From: Pedobacter jeongneungensis
Lineage (GTDB): Bacteria; Bacteroidota; Bacteroidia; Sphingobacteriales; Sphingobacteriaceae
Direction of reading: 5' to 3'
Length of the DNA stretch: 64,000 bases
Assembly: GCF_000633455.1 (NCBI RefSeq)
Contig: NZ_AYMG01000011.1
Coordinates: 1-64,000, forward strand
How positions within the stretch are numbered: the first letter of the stretch is position 1; every line of letters begins with the position of its first letter. The notes below the pieces were generated by a model, which was not told the DNA's origin, ran no database searches, and worked only from the letters and a program-made list of their open reading frames with translations. Of this stretch, positions 33,542 to 43,679 are shown piece by piece. Both the position numbers and the translations under genes were made by a program.

Positions 33542-34711
33542 ATGAGAAAAGTAACAACTCTCTTTTTTAGCATGAGCATGGGTATGCTCTTAGCATCCTG
33601 CGGAAACAATGATGCTGCTAAAAAAGCCGCAGCAGCAGCAGCAGCTGGTCCACAAGCTTACCCGGTTTTTACCGTAAATACACAAAACACCACTTTAGAT
33701 TCTGATTATCCAGCAACGATTGAAGGTATCCAAAATATCGACATCCGCCCAAAAGTAGACGGCTTTATCGAAAAGATTTTTGTAGATGAGGGTGCGGTGG
33801 TTAAAAAAGGTCAGTTACTTTTCACCATTAATGCACCTCAGTACGAGCAGCAGGTACGCACAGCAAGAGCGGCCATTAGCAGTGCAGAAGCGGATGTTAA
33901 TGCGGCCCAGTTAACGGTAAACAAAACCAGGCCATTGGTAGAAAAAGATATCATTAGCAAATACGATCTTGATGCTGCCCAGTTAACACTCCAAAGCAGA
34001 AAAGCAGCTTTGGCACAGGCAAAAGCCGAATTGGTAAATGCACAGGTTAATTTAGGTTATACTTCGGTTAAGAGTCCGGTTGATGGTGTGGTTGGCAGTA
34101 TTCCTTTCAGAAATGGAAGTTTGGTGAGCAGTACCAGTACACAACCATTAACAACAGTTTCGAATACTTCAAAGGTTTATGCTTATTTCTCTTTAAACGA
34201 GAAACAGCTATTAGATTTTTCTAAAACCTATAAAGGGAATACTTTGGCCCAGCAGATGAAAAACATTCCGGCGGTAAGTTTGGTCCTTGCGGATGGCACA
34301 ATCTATGCACAAAATGGTAAAATCGAATCCATCAACGGACAAATTAATACCAGTACAGGTTCTGCAAGTTTAAGAGCGACTTTCCCCAACCCTATTTCTT
34401 TATTAAAAAATGGTGCCAGTGCTTCGGTTAGGATTCCTCAACATGTGGATAATGCAATTTTAATTCCTCAAAAATCAACCATTGATTTACAGGGTAAGAA
34501 ATTTGTTTACGTTTTAGGCGATTCTGCTAAAACCATTAATACCGAAATCGAGATTATGGATTTGGCCAAAGGCAAGTTTTATGTGGTAACCAAAGGTTTA
34601 AAAGCTGGCGATAAAGTTGTTCTTGAGGGTTTCCAATCGTTAAAAGACGGTACAAAAATCAAACCTGAAGAAAAAAGTGCTGATTCAGTTTATGCTGATA
34701 TCAAAAAATAA
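33542..34711 (+). CDS. RND efflux periplasmic adaptor lipoprotein
   Basis: A 389-residue membrane-fusion protein linking the inner-membrane pump to the outer-membrane channel. A lipoprotein signal ends at LLASC (lipid-attachment Cys20), followed by an alanine-rich linker. The biotinyl-lipoyl halves are PKVDGFIEKIFVDEGAVVKKG and NLGYTSVKSPVDGVVG, with an alpha-hairpin between (about 95-165). Beta-barrel and membrane-proximal domains follow. It is first in the three-gene efflux operon, 48 bases before the pump gene. Confidence 0.93.
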   Translation: MRKVTTLFFSMSMGMLLASCGNNDAAKKAAAAAAAGPQAYPVFTVNTQNTTLDSDYPATIEGIQNIDIRPKVDGFIEKIFVDEGAVVKKGQLLFTINAPQYEQQVRTARAAISSAEADVNAAQLTVNKTRPLVEKDIISKYDLDAAQLTLQSRKAALAQAKAELVNAQVNLGYTSVKSPVDGVVGSIPFRNGSLVSSTSTQPLTTVSNTSKVYAYFSLNEKQLLDFSKTYKGNTLAQQMKNIPAVSLVLADGTIYAQNGKIESINGQINTSTGSASLRATFPNPISLLKNGASASVRIPQHVDNAILIPQKSTIDLQGKKFVYVLGDSAKTINTEIEIMDLAKGKFYVVTKGLKAGDKVVLEGFQSLKDGTKIKPEEKSADSVYADIKK

Positions 34712-34759
34712 CAATATAATCATTGCCAATCACACTATGCAGTGTAATCAATATTAATT

Positions 34760-37700
34760 ATGTTTAAGAAATTTATAGAAAGACCGGTTTTATCAACGGT
34801 TATATCCATCATCATCGTAATTCTCGGTGTTTTAGGTTTAGCTACGTTGCCGGTTTCACAATATCCGGAAATTGCCCCGCCAACGGTGCAGGTTTCTACT
34901 TCATACCAGGGTGCCAACGCCGATGTGGTAATGAATAGCGTTGTTGTTCCGCTGGAAGAGCAGATAAATGGTGTGGAAGACATGACCTACATGACTTCTA
35001 CGGCCAGTAACGATGGTACCGCAACCATTACCGTAAACTTTAAGCTGGGTACCAACCCCGATCTTGCAGCGGTAAACGTACAGAACAGGGTTGCACGTGC
35101 TACCAGTTTATTACCTGCAGAGGTAACCAAATCGGGGGTTATTACAGCTAAAAGACAGGCGAGTAACGTATTGATCTTTGGTTTATATAGCGACGATCCT
35201 TCTTACGATCAGAAATTTTTGCAGAACTATGCAAACATTAACATTATCCCTCAGATTAAGCGTATCAATGGTGTGGGTGATGCCAGTGCATTCGGAACGT
35301 TGGATTATACCATGCGTATCTGGTTAAAACCTGATATAATGGCAACCTATGGATTGGTTCCGAACGATATTAACGTTGCCCTTGCCGATCAGAACGTGGA
35401 GGCTGCACCAGGTCAGTTTGGAGAGCTTGGCGATCAGGCATTTCAATATACCTTAAAATATACCGGTAGGTTAAAAGATGAGGCCCAGTTTGGCAATATT
35501 ATTATCCGTACCACCGATAACGGCCAGATTCTCCGTTTAAAAGATATTGCAAGGATCGAATTGGGTGCTCAGAGTTATGCCAGTTCAGTTAAATTTAACG
35601 GAAAACAGGCATTGGGTATCGCGATTAACCAAACTGCCGGTTCAAATGCAAAAGAAGTAATCGAAAACTCAATCAAAACGCTTGATGAAGCTCAAAAATC
35701 TTTTCCAAAAGGTGTGCATTACTCAACTTTGGTTAACGTAAACGACTTTTTGGATGCATCGATAGAGAAAGTGCTTCACACCTTGATTGAAGCATTTATT
35801 TTGGTATTCCTGGTGGTATTTATCTTCTTACAGGATTTCCGTTCAACCTTGATCCCGGCAATCAGTGTGCCGGTAGCGATTATCGGAACGTTCTTCTTCC
35901 TGAGTTTATTTGGATTTACCATCAACTTGTTAACCTTGTTCGCCCTCGTATTGGCTATCGGTATTGTGGTGGATGATGCGATTGTGGTAGTGGAGGCCGT
36001 GCACGCCAAGCTGGATGAAGGTTATACCGATGCCAGAAAAGCAACCATAGATGCGATGGACGATATTAGTGGAGCGATTATTTCGATTACTTTGGTAATG
36101 GCTGCCGTATTTATCCCGGTGAGTTTCATCTCCGGATCTTCGGGAGTATTTTACAAACAATTTGGTTTAACACTGGCCATTTCGATTATATTATCGGCCA
36201 TTAACGCCTTAACTTTAAGTCCGGCATTATGTGCTTTATTCTTAAAACCGCACAAAGAAGAGCACCAAAAATCTAAAAACTTTTTAAACCGTTTTTACGA
36301 TGCTTTCAACACCTCATTCGATGCGGTAACCGGAAAATATAAAAAATCGGTAGGCTTCCTATCCAGAAAAAAATGGATCGTTGGATTGGCTATTGCTTTC
36401 TTCGCGGTAGTATTGGTTTGGACGATGAATACCACACCAAAAGGTTTCGTACCGAATGAGGATTTGGGAACCATCATGAGTGATATCTCATTACCAGCAG
36501 GAACTTCGCAAGAGGAAACCAATATTGTAATTGCAAAAATTGATAGTATTGCGCACAAAATACCTGAAATTAAAAACACTTTAAGGGTTGTGGGCCGTAG
36601 TATGATTAGTGGTTCTGGTAGTTCTTACGGGATGGTAATTTCGCGTTTAACCCCTTGGGATGAACGTAAAGGCCGTGATGTAAAAACGATTATCGGTGAA
36701 CTGTTTGCAAAAACTGCGGGTATTAAAGGTGCTAAAATTATTTTCTTTGCTCCGCCAACCATCCAGGGTTTTGGTACCAGTGGTGGTTTCGAATTCCAGT
36801 TACAGGATAAAACCGGTGGAGATATTAAAAAATTCAACGAAATTGGAAATGCATTTTTAGCGGCGTTAAGTAAACGTCCTGAAATCCAATATGCATCAAC
36901 CTCTTTTAACCCAAATTTCCCTCAATATCAGATTGATGTAAATGTGGCAAAGGTTAAACAGGCCGGCCTGAATGTTAGTGATGTGTTGGGTGTAATGCAG
37001 GGTTATTATGGCGGTGTTTATGCCTCAAACTTTAACAAATTTGGTAAACAGTTTAGGGTAATGTTCCAGGCAGATGCCCAGTACCGTGCAAATGAACAAA
37101 CGTTGACCCGTATTTTCGTTAGAAATTCATCGGGCGATATGGCTCCGGTATCAGAGTTTATTACTTTAACCAAAGTATACGGACCACAGGCTATCTCGCG
37201 TTTCAACTTGTTTACTTCAATTTCGGTAACAGGTAACCCAAACGCAGGTTATAGTTCGGGTGATGCTTTAAAGGCCGTTCAGGAAGAGGCTGCTAAAAAC
37301 CTTCCGGCAGGATATGGCTATGAATTTTCGGGTTTATCACGTGAGGAAATGGCCGGCGGAAGTCAAACCGTTTTCATCTTTTTACTTTGCGTAATCTTCG
37401 TTTATTTCTTACTTGCCGCACAGTACGAAAGTTATATTTTACCATTAGCGGTTTTATTCTCTTTACCAGTTGGTTTGGCAGGTGTATTCGTTTTTGATAA
37501 GATTTTCGGGGTGGATAACAATATTTATACACAAATTACCCTGATTATGCTTGTGGGACTACTCGCTAAGAATGCCATTTTGATCGTAGAATATGCGGTG
37601 GATAGAAGAAGAAAAGGCATGAGTATAGCCAATGCGGCGATAGATGGTGCAACAGCACGTTTACGTCCGATTTTGATGACTTCATTTGCGTTTATCTTAG

Positions 37701-37942
37701 GATTATTGCCACTGATGTTATCTTCAGGTGTTGGTGCCGCCGGTAATACCTCAATTGGTACAGGTGCCGTTGGTGGTATGTTGATCGGAACAATATTCGG
37801 AGTTTTCGTAATTCCGGCTCTGTTCATCATATTCCAATCCTTACAGGAGCGCATCAGTAATAAATCACCTTTTAACGAAGGCATTGATCATGAACAAACG
37901 CCAGAGGAATATGAATTGGCTACTGCGAACAGCAAACATTAA
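34760..37942 (+). CDS. RND multidrug efflux pump, inner-membrane transporter (AcrB/HAE1 type)
   Basis: A 1060-residue pump with the standard twelve helices and two large periplasmic loops. The proton-relay aspartates Asp405/Asp406 lie in GIVVDDAIVVVEAV of helix 4. The N-terminal FIERPVLSTVISIIIVILG and the second-half YILPLAVLFSLPVGLAG and LIMLVGLLAKNAILIVE motifs are typical of hydrophobic/amphiphilic exporters. Full length and intact. It works with the adaptor upstream and the TolC-like channel ten bases downstream. Substrates cannot be told from sequence. Confidence 0.95.
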   Translation: MFKKFIERPVLSTVISIIIVILGVLGLATLPVSQYPEIAPPTVQVSTSYQGANADVVMNSVVVPLEEQINGVEDMTYMTSTASNDGTATITVNFKLGTNPDLAAVNVQNRVARATSLLPAEVTKSGVITAKRQASNVLIFGLYSDDPSYDQKFLQNYANINIIPQIKRINGVGDASAFGTLDYTMRIWLKPDIMATYGLVPNDINVALADQNVEAAPGQFGELGDQAFQYTLKYTGRLKDEAQFGNIIIRTTDNGQILRLKDIARIELGAQSYASSVKFNGKQALGIAINQTAGSNAKEVIENSIKTLDEAQKSFPKGVHYSTLVNVNDFLDASIEKVLHTLIEAFILVFLVVFIFLQDFRSTLIPAISVPVAIIGTFFFLSLFGFTINLLTLFALVLAIGIVVDDAIVVVEAVHAKLDEGYTDARKATIDAMDDISGAIISITLVMAAVFIPVSFISGSSGVFYKQFGLTLAISIILSAINALTLSPALCALFLKPHKEEHQKSKNFLNRFYDAFNTSFDAVTGKYKKSVGFLSRKKWIVGLAIAFFAVVLVWTMNTTPKGFVPNEDLGTIMSDISLPAGTSQEETNIVIAKIDSIAHKIPEIKNTLRVVGRSMISGSGSSYGMVISRLTPWDERKGRDVKTIIGELFAKTAGIKGAKIIFFAPPTIQGFGTSGGFEFQLQDKTGGDIKKFNEIGNAFLAALSKRPEIQYASTSFNPNFPQYQIDVNVAKVKQAGLNVSDVLGVMQGYYGGVYASNFNKFGKQFRVMFQADAQYRANEQTLTRIFVRNSSGDMAPVSEFITLTKVYGPQAISRFNLFTSISVTGNPNAGYSSGDALKAVQEEAAKNLPAGYGYEFSGLSREEMAGGSQTVFIFLLCVIFVYFLLAAQYESYILPLAVLFSLPVGLAGVFVFDKIFGVDNNIYTQITLIMLVGLLAKNAILIVEYAVDRRRKGMSIANAAIDGATARLRPILMTSFAFILGLLPLMLSSGVGAAGNTSIGTGAVGGMLIGTIFGVFVIPALFIIFQSLQERISNKSPFNEGIDHEQTPEEYELATANSKH

Positions 37943-37952
37943 TATTAAGAAA

Positions 37953-39353
37953 ATGAAATTTAGATATAAGCACCCCGTTTTAATCGGTTTGGCCATCGTT
38001 ACCCTGAGTGCCTGCGTAACTAAAAAATACGAACGCCCCCAGGTAACGAACGAAGGTTTATACCGTGATAACAATACAACGGATACAAACACTATAGCAA
38101 ATGTACAATGGAAAACTTTGTTTTCTGATACCACTTTACAATCATTGATTCAACGGGGCATAAATGAAAATTTAGACCTAAAACAGGCGATTGAGCGGAT
38201 CAAAATTGCAGAAGCTACTTTAATACAGAGCCGCGGGGCATTATTACCAAGCCTACAGGCTGATGTTAACGTAACCGACAATAAGGCATCTGCTGCTGCA
38301 CAAAATTTTCCGGCTGGCATTAACATTAACTTAGAAACCCAAACTTATAAAGCACAGCTGAGTACCAGTTGGGAAGCTGATATCTGGGGAAAATTAACCA
38401 GCGCAAAACGCAGCGCTTATGCTACTTTATTACAAAGTGATGCAGCAAAAAGGGCTGTGCAAACCCAGTTAATTGCAACCATTGCCAATAATTATTATAC
38501 GCTATTGGCGCTTGATAAACAATTGGCCATTACCGAGCAAACCATTAAGGTAAGAACGCAGGATGTGGAAACCATGAGGGAGTTAAAACAGGGAGCTGTA
38601 GTTAACGGTGCTGCCGTTGTACAAAGCGAGGCCAATTTATATGCGGCACAGGTAACCTTACCCGATTTAAAAAGAAGCATTAAGGAGGCTGAAAATGCAT
38701 TAAGTGTATTGGTAGCCAAAGCGCCAAATGCAATTAACCGTACAACGCTGGATCAGCAAACGCCATATGCTAATTTACAGACTGGCGTTTCTGCACAGTT
38801 GTTGCAAAACCGTCCGGATGTAATTGCAGCAGAATTTGGTTTTAGAGCTGCTTTCGAAAACACCAATGTAGCTAAAGCTTATTTTTACCCGGCTTTAACC
38901 ATTACCGCAGCAGGTGGTTTATCTAGTCTGCAATTAAGTGATTTCTTTGGCAAATCTATCTTCTATAATCTTGTAGGTGGATTAACACAGCCCATTTTTG
39001 CAAAAGGAGCTAATAAGGCCCGTTTAAAAACAGCTGAAGCCAATCAACAGATCGCCTTTTATACTTTCCAACAAACCCTTTTAACAGGTGGACAGGAAGT
39101 ATCTAATGCATTATACGCTTACCAGACAGCTGCAGAAAAAGAAGAAACAAGAACAAAACAGATTGCCTCGTTAACCAAAGCAGTCGATTTTACCAAAGAA
39201 TTATTACGTTACAGTTCTGCAACAAACTATACTGATGTGTTAACTTCAGAACAAAGTTTGTTAAGTGCCCAATTAAGTGGTATTAACGATAGATTACAGA
39301 AACTGCAATCTGTTGTAAACCTATACCGCGCATTGGGCGGTGGCTGGAAATAA
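37953..39353 (+). CDS. TolC/OprM-type outer-membrane efflux lipoprotein (NodT family)
   Basis: The ATG at 37953 is chosen because MKFRYKHPVLIGLAIVTLSAC is a lipoprotein signal (Cys at residue 21); an in-frame TTG at 37884 inside the pump gene would spoil it. The 466-residue product has two OEP repeats of long helices and strands, with typical stretches SWEADIWGKLTSAKR, LLQNRPDVIAAE and YRALGGGW at the end. It forms the outer-membrane channel of the RND pump. The stop is followed by a hairpin terminator. Confidence 0.94.
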   Translation: MKFRYKHPVLIGLAIVTLSACVTKKYERPQVTNEGLYRDNNTTDTNTIANVQWKTLFSDTTLQSLIQRGINENLDLKQAIERIKIAEATLIQSRGALLPSLQADVNVTDNKASAAAQNFPAGININLETQTYKAQLSTSWEADIWGKLTSAKRSAYATLLQSDAAKRAVQTQLIATIANNYYTLLALDKQLAITEQTIKVRTQDVETMRELKQGAVVNGAAVVQSEANLYAAQVTLPDLKRSIKEAENALSVLVAKAPNAINRTTLDQQTPYANLQTGVSAQLLQNRPDVIAAEFGFRAAFENTNVAKAYFYPALTITAAGGLSSLQLSDFFGKSIFYNLVGGLTQPIFAKGANKARLKTAEANQQIAFYTFQQTLLTGGQEVSNALYAYQTAAEKEETRTKQIASLTKAVDFTKELLRYSSATNYTDVLTSEQSLLSAQLSGINDRLQKLQSVVNLYRALGGGWK

Positions 39354-39379
39354 ACAATAATTAACAAGCACATTTAAAG

Positions 39380-39407
39380 GCATTCTGATTTTCAGGATGC
39401 TTTTTTT
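39380..39407 (+). terminator. Intrinsic terminator of the RND operon
   Basis: The arms GCATTCTGA (39380-39388) and TCAGGATGC (39392-39400) pair with one G-T wobble and are followed by seven Ts. Confidence 0.85.
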
Positions 39408-39413
39408 GGTTTC

Positions 39414-39760
39414 AAGGCTTGTGTCGCCACAAGCCATCGCGCAAACTATTTGCCACAGATGCACGGATTATCACAGAGTTTTCAGTTTGTCATCCTGAGT
39501 GCAACGAAGGATCTTAATTATGAAGGTAGCTATCTTCGTAATACTCTCATTTTGAGTATACATCAGGCTCCAGCCTAAAAAAAATGGGATGACGTTTATG
39601 TTGGATATAAAAAATTCATGCTTGCGCTGTTTCTTACAAGATTTTATCGTTGTATCGTTAGAAACGAGCGTTAGCGGATTGCTGGCTTAGAAAATGGTTA
39701 GTGGCGACACGAACTATGGCGCGAGAAAATGTACGGATTAACGGAGTTATCTGGTTCATT
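39414..39760. repeat. Mosaic of dispersed repeat fragments
   Basis: This noncoding stretch contains the GGCTTGTG-TCGC-CACAAGCC hairpin (39416-39435), a CCACAGATGCACGGATTATC fragment (about 39452-39471), a GTCATCCTGAGTGCAACGAA element (39489-39508), CAGGCTCCAGCCTAAA at about 39565, and further GTGGCGACACGAACTATGGC fragments near 39700. It is a typical graveyard of intergenic repeats with no gene. Confidence 0.7.
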
Positions 39761-39771
39761 TACGATTTTAT

Positions 39772-39950
39772 TATGATTTGGTGCTTCCCATAGCTGGAAG
39801 CTTTCATAAGCCATATGATTTGGTGCCGCGCATTGCATCAAGGTTTCATAACGCTTATGATTAGGCGCTCCTTAAGGCGGCAGGCTTTCTACTCTTATAG
39901 ATTGGTTGCTCACCTGGGAGAAAGCTTTCTACTCTTTAAGTTGGAAATGG
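39772..39950. repeat. Degenerate 40-42-bp tandem repeat, four units and a fragment
   Basis: Units start at 39772, 39814, 39856 and 39896, with spacings of 42, 42 and 40 bases; a fifth partial unit starts near 39936. Each begins TATGATTTGGTGC or a variant and ends in a CTTTCATAA or CTTTCTACTCT variant. The middle differs between units, in two of them as a small hairpin (GCTTCC...GGAAGC; CTC...GAG). No coding function is visible. Confidence 0.7.
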
Positions 39951-39971
39951 GTGCAAACTCAGGGCAAATTT

Positions 39972-40000
39972 AAAGATCCTTCGCTGCGCTCAGGATGACA
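39972..40000. repeat. CTTCG/CTCAGG dispersed element
   Basis: AAAGATCCTTCGCTGCGCTC followed by AGGATGACA, a close match to the copies at 1893-1920 and, inverted, at 39489-39515. Between it and the next gene (40001-40145) nothing else is recognised. Confidence 0.75.
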
Positions 40001-40145
40001 GACTATAAAAACCGGCTGTACGCTATACCTTGCCCAATGATTAAAAGTCCATCGCCGCTAATTTTCAGAAAAATAATGTAGGTTTGTTAACTAAAACCCT
40101 AGCCACTAAACTTTTATTTGTATTTTGGCTGCACCAAACAATTTT

Positions 40146-43100
40146 ATGCGTCTCTCAAAACTTTTAGCCCTGTTTTTGGGCTTATTTTTATTTAATAATA
40201 TCTACGCTCAAACTTATGTTGTTACCAGCAATGCCGATAGTGGCCCTGGAACATTGAGAGAGGGCTTAACGCAAGCAGCTGCAGCCAATAGAACCACTAC
40301 TTTTACCATCAATTTTAATTTACCGGGCACCCCCAGCGATAATGCAAACCGAACCATCAGGTTGCGGACCGCACTACCTGTAGTATCATCTAACGTAATA
40401 ATCGATGGTACCTCTCAGGCGGCATGGCCGGCACTTGGCGTTTCGGGTGCAAAAGTGATTCTTGAACCCGAGTATACCAATACCACCTTTTCTGGTCTGG
40501 TTATCGGGCAATATGCCACTACACAGGTACAAACCACCGGAGTTGAAATTTATGGTTTATACATCCGCAATTTCGCAACCATCACCAACCTTCAAAATGT
40601 AAATATGAGTCAGGGATCGGGGATTGTACTCGATTACCGCGCAAATAACATCACCATTGGTGCGCCGGGAAAAGGAAACGTAATTGGCGGCAATATTAAT
40701 GGTATTGTTATTCAGAACAGCTATTTCTACAGCACCATAGTAGCCACCAAAATAAAAATTCAATCAAATTTAATCGGGGTAATTTACGATGGGATCACAC
40801 CTAATACTAACGTAACCGGGATTTCGGCCAGTCTTTACGATTGCGCATTGGATGTTGGCGGCGATAATGCGGGAGAAGGAAACGTAATTGCCGCTAACAG
40901 GGTCAATGTTGATATTACCCGCTCATCATATTCTACCAATGCCAGGTTCGATATCAACGTCATCAATAACAAAATTGGGGTCGATTATACAGGTAAGAAA
41001 GATTTTCATGAGTTACCGATCTTCCTTTCATCATCTTCTTTAGAAATTGCGGGTTTAAAAGTTAATGCTGTAAATACAGCGCTTTATGTGCGCAATAACA
41101 TTATTGGCGGGAACAGGACAACTGGCGTTTCGATTACCAATTCAGATTTTATTTTAACGGGTAATGCAATTGGTACCGATGCTGCCGGAACAGTGGTGAT
41201 GGGCAATGGAATAGGAGTGAAAATAGAATCAGGCGCAGGCGGAACCATCGGTGGCGCAACACCAGCCGAAGCAAACTTAATTGCCAATAACAGCTTCGGG
41301 GTTGAAACCGTATCTTCAAAACCTGTAAAAATTACAAGGAATAGTTTCTTTTGCAACAGAACATTCGGGATTGGAAAAACCTTAACCATTCTTCAACCGT
41401 ACATCCAGATCCTTAAAAAAAGGACTGATTATGTTTCCGGGAGGGCCACACCAAACTCGGAAGTAGAGTTATTTTATACTGTAAACTGCCAGGGCATTTG
41501 TGAAGGCAAAACCTACATTGCCACAGTACAAACAGGCAGTGACGGCCGCTGGGAGTACAACGGAACACTTACCGGAATGGTTACCGCAACAGCCAGTTTG
41601 TTAAATGCAACTACTTCCCCCTTTTCTACTGCTGAGTTATTACCAAACGAAGCCATAGTAGAGCCAGTAACCTGTAATGCCGATGGTTCCATCACTATCC
41701 CAGAGCCCCGTGAAGGTTTTACCTTTAGCTGGGTAAAAATAGAAACAGATGGTAGCCGCGTACCTAAAGGTAATACACAAAGTATCAATAATTTAGAGGT
41801 TGGTACTTACGAAGTAACGGTTGACGATGGCTGTAAAGCTTTTCCTTCAGTATTTATTATTAAAGATCAAAAATTAACCAAACCAAATATCCAACCGATT
41901 GCTCCTGCCTGCGGACAAACCTCTTTTACTTATACGGCTGAGGTTTTAAGGGGAAAAGGGGTATTAAAATACAAGTGGACCAATACGGCAACAAATGCTG
42001 TAGTAAGTACTGCTAACCCTGCTAACTTACCTGAAGGCACTTATTTCGTAACCGTATCGGATGAAGCAAACTGCTCATTGGATTCTGATCCGATTACGGT
42101 TAAAAGGAAACCAAAAATTATCATTACCAGTACCACAGCTCCTAAACACGCAACTTGTGGCAGCCAAAACGGTGCGATAAAGGATTTAAAATTTACCGAT
42201 TTCACCGGAACAATGACTTATAAATGGTATAAACCAGATCTTCTTACCGGCGCTCTAGGTGATATAATTGCGACCACCGCCGACCTCCAAAATGTTGAGG
42301 GTGGTAATTATACCATTGTGGTAACCGATCAGGGAGAATGCGGATCTACTTCTGCATCTTTTTTCATCATTACCGATAATACCATCCAGATCAGCGATGC
42401 TTCAATTAGAAGAAATGAAACCTGTAACAGCAGCAATGGCGCCATAGGTGGAATTACACTAACTGATGCCGATGGTTATGAATGGATCGGACCAGATGGG
42501 ATTACCATTAAAAAAGGTACTTACTCTGCAGGAACATCTTTATTAATTGAAAACCTAAAAGCTGGTTCTTACAGACTGTGGGCAAGCAATAGTAAATCTA
42601 CCTGTCCACGGGTGCCAAGAGATTTTGTCGTAACCGCAACACCACTTCCGGTTTATAACTTTTCTCACCGCGAATCGCCAACAACCTGTGGGTTGATTAA
42701 TGGAACCATCGATCTTGATTTTAGCTCCGCCCTTCCATACCGATATGAGTGGAAAGATCAGGCAGGTAATATCGTTTTAAGTACAAAAACAACTACTTCT
42801 ATTTCTCTTAAAAATTTACCTGGTGGTACTTATACTATGTATGCCTACGATATTAATAACTGTACTCCGGTTATTATGGGCCCTTATACCATAGAGGTAA
42901 CTCCACTGCTTACCATTGTACCTAAAACAGGAACACCTGTTAAAGACGGTTGTACCTTGCAAAGAGGGTCAGTTACAGGAGTTGAGGTAATTGGCGGTGT
43001 ACCAGGTTATACTTTTAAATGGATAAACGAGGCTGGCGAAGCTGTTCAGTTTACACAGGATTTAACTAAGATTGGCGCAGGAACATACCGTTTAGAAGTT

Positions 43101-43679
43101 AAAGACAAAACAGCCTGCGGATACGCCATCAGCGAGCCTTTTACCATTATTGATGAGCCATTTAAAATTTTAACACCAGTTATTAATGATCTCCGCGTAT
43201 GTTATGTTTCTGATATTGTTTTACCCGTAATTGCCCCTGAAGAGGGTACCTATCAGTTATTCGAAAAAATAGATGATACCAAGCCATTTTTAGAAAGCAC
43301 TGCTGGTATATTCAAATTTAAGGTAGCCAAAACAGCCGATTATTATGTGCGGAGAAAACTGGGCTCTTGTACCAGCGAGTTTGCCAAAGTACATGTAGAG
43401 GTAACGCATGATAACCTGGAAATCACCAATACCATGACACCGAATGGTGATGGCATGAACGATGTTTGGCAGGTACGTGGATTGCCTGATTTTAAAGGTA
43501 CCAACATCAAAGTTTACACACGGGGCGGCCAATTGGTATACGAATCTATCGGCAATTACAACAAACCATTTGATGGCCGTTTCCGAGATAAGGAATTACC
43601 TGCAGGTGTTTATTATTATGTAATCGATTTGCGGGCCGAATGTAAACCACTGGGTGGGAGTATTACACTTTTACGTTAA
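40146..43679 (+). CDS. T9SS-secreted surface protein with type B (gliding-motility) C-terminal domain
   Basis: The ATG at 40146 is chosen over a TTG at 40125, giving a clean signal peptide (MRLSKLLALFLGLFLFNNIYAQ). The 1177-residue protein begins with TYVVTSNADSGPGTLREGL and a parallel beta-helix-like region to about residue 420. Several immunoglobulin-like, cysteine-bearing repeats follow (C-S-x-NG-A/T-I motifs, such as ATCGSQNGAIKDL and ETCNSSNGAIGGI). The C-terminal about 85 residues (TMTPNGDGMNDVW to PAGVYYYVI) are the type B sorting domain used for export and surface display. Probably an adhesin. Its stop codon overlaps that of the convergent PorP gene. Confidence 0.92.
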   Translation: MRLSKLLALFLGLFLFNNIYAQTYVVTSNADSGPGTLREGLTQAAAANRTTTFTINFNLPGTPSDNANRTIRLRTALPVVSSNVIIDGTSQAAWPALGVSGAKVILEPEYTNTTFSGLVIGQYATTQVQTTGVEIYGLYIRNFATITNLQNVNMSQGSGIVLDYRANNITIGAPGKGNVIGGNINGIVIQNSYFYSTIVATKIKIQSNLIGVIYDGITPNTNVTGISASLYDCALDVGGDNAGEGNVIAANRVNVDITRSSYSTNARFDINVINNKIGVDYTGKKDFHELPIFLSSSSLEIAGLKVNAVNTALYVRNNIIGGNRTTGVSITNSDFILTGNAIGTDAAGTVVMGNGIGVKIESGAGGTIGGATPAEANLIANNSFGVETVSSKPVKITRNSFFCNRTFGIGKTLTILQPYIQILKKRTDYVSGRATPNSEVELFYTVNCQGICEGKTYIATVQTGSDGRWEYNGTLTGMVTATASLLNATTSPFSTAELLPNEAIVEPVTCNADGSITIPEPREGFTFSWVKIETDGSRVPKGNTQSINNLEVGTYEVTVDDGCKAFPSVFIIKDQKLTKPNIQPIAPACGQTSFTYTAEVLRGKGVLKYKWTNTATNAVVSTANPANLPEGTYFVTVSDEANCSLDSDPITVKRKPKIIITSTTAPKHATCGSQNGAIKDLKFTDFTGTMTYKWYKPDLLTGALGDIIATTADLQNVEGGNYTIVVTDQGECGSTSASFFIITDNTIQISDASIRRNETCNSSNGAIGGITLTDADGYEWIGPDGITIKKGTYSAGTSLLIENLKAGSYRLWASNSKSTCPRVPRDFVVTATPLPVYNFSHRESPTTCGLINGTIDLDFSSALPYRYEWKDQAGNIVLSTKTTTSISLKNLPGGTYTMYAYDINNCTPVIMGPYTIEVTPLLTIVPKTGTPVKDGCTLQRGSVTGVEVIGGVPGYTFKWINEAGEAVQFTQDLTKIGAGTYRLEVKDKTACGYAISEPFTIIDEPFKILTPVINDLRVCYVSDIVLPVIAPEEGTYQLFEKIDDTKPFLESTAGIFKFKVAKTADYYVRRKLGSCTSEFAKVHVEVTHDNLEITNTMTPNGDGMNDVWQVRGLPDFKGTNIKVYTRGGQLVYESIGNYNKPFDGRFRDKELPAGVYYYVIDLRAECKPLGGSITLLR

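Noticed and set aside
39772..39950. Possible CRISPR array because of constant ends and variable centres.
   Set aside because: Unit length is only 40-42, the constant parts are degenerate, the centres are partly self-complementary, and no cas gene is present.
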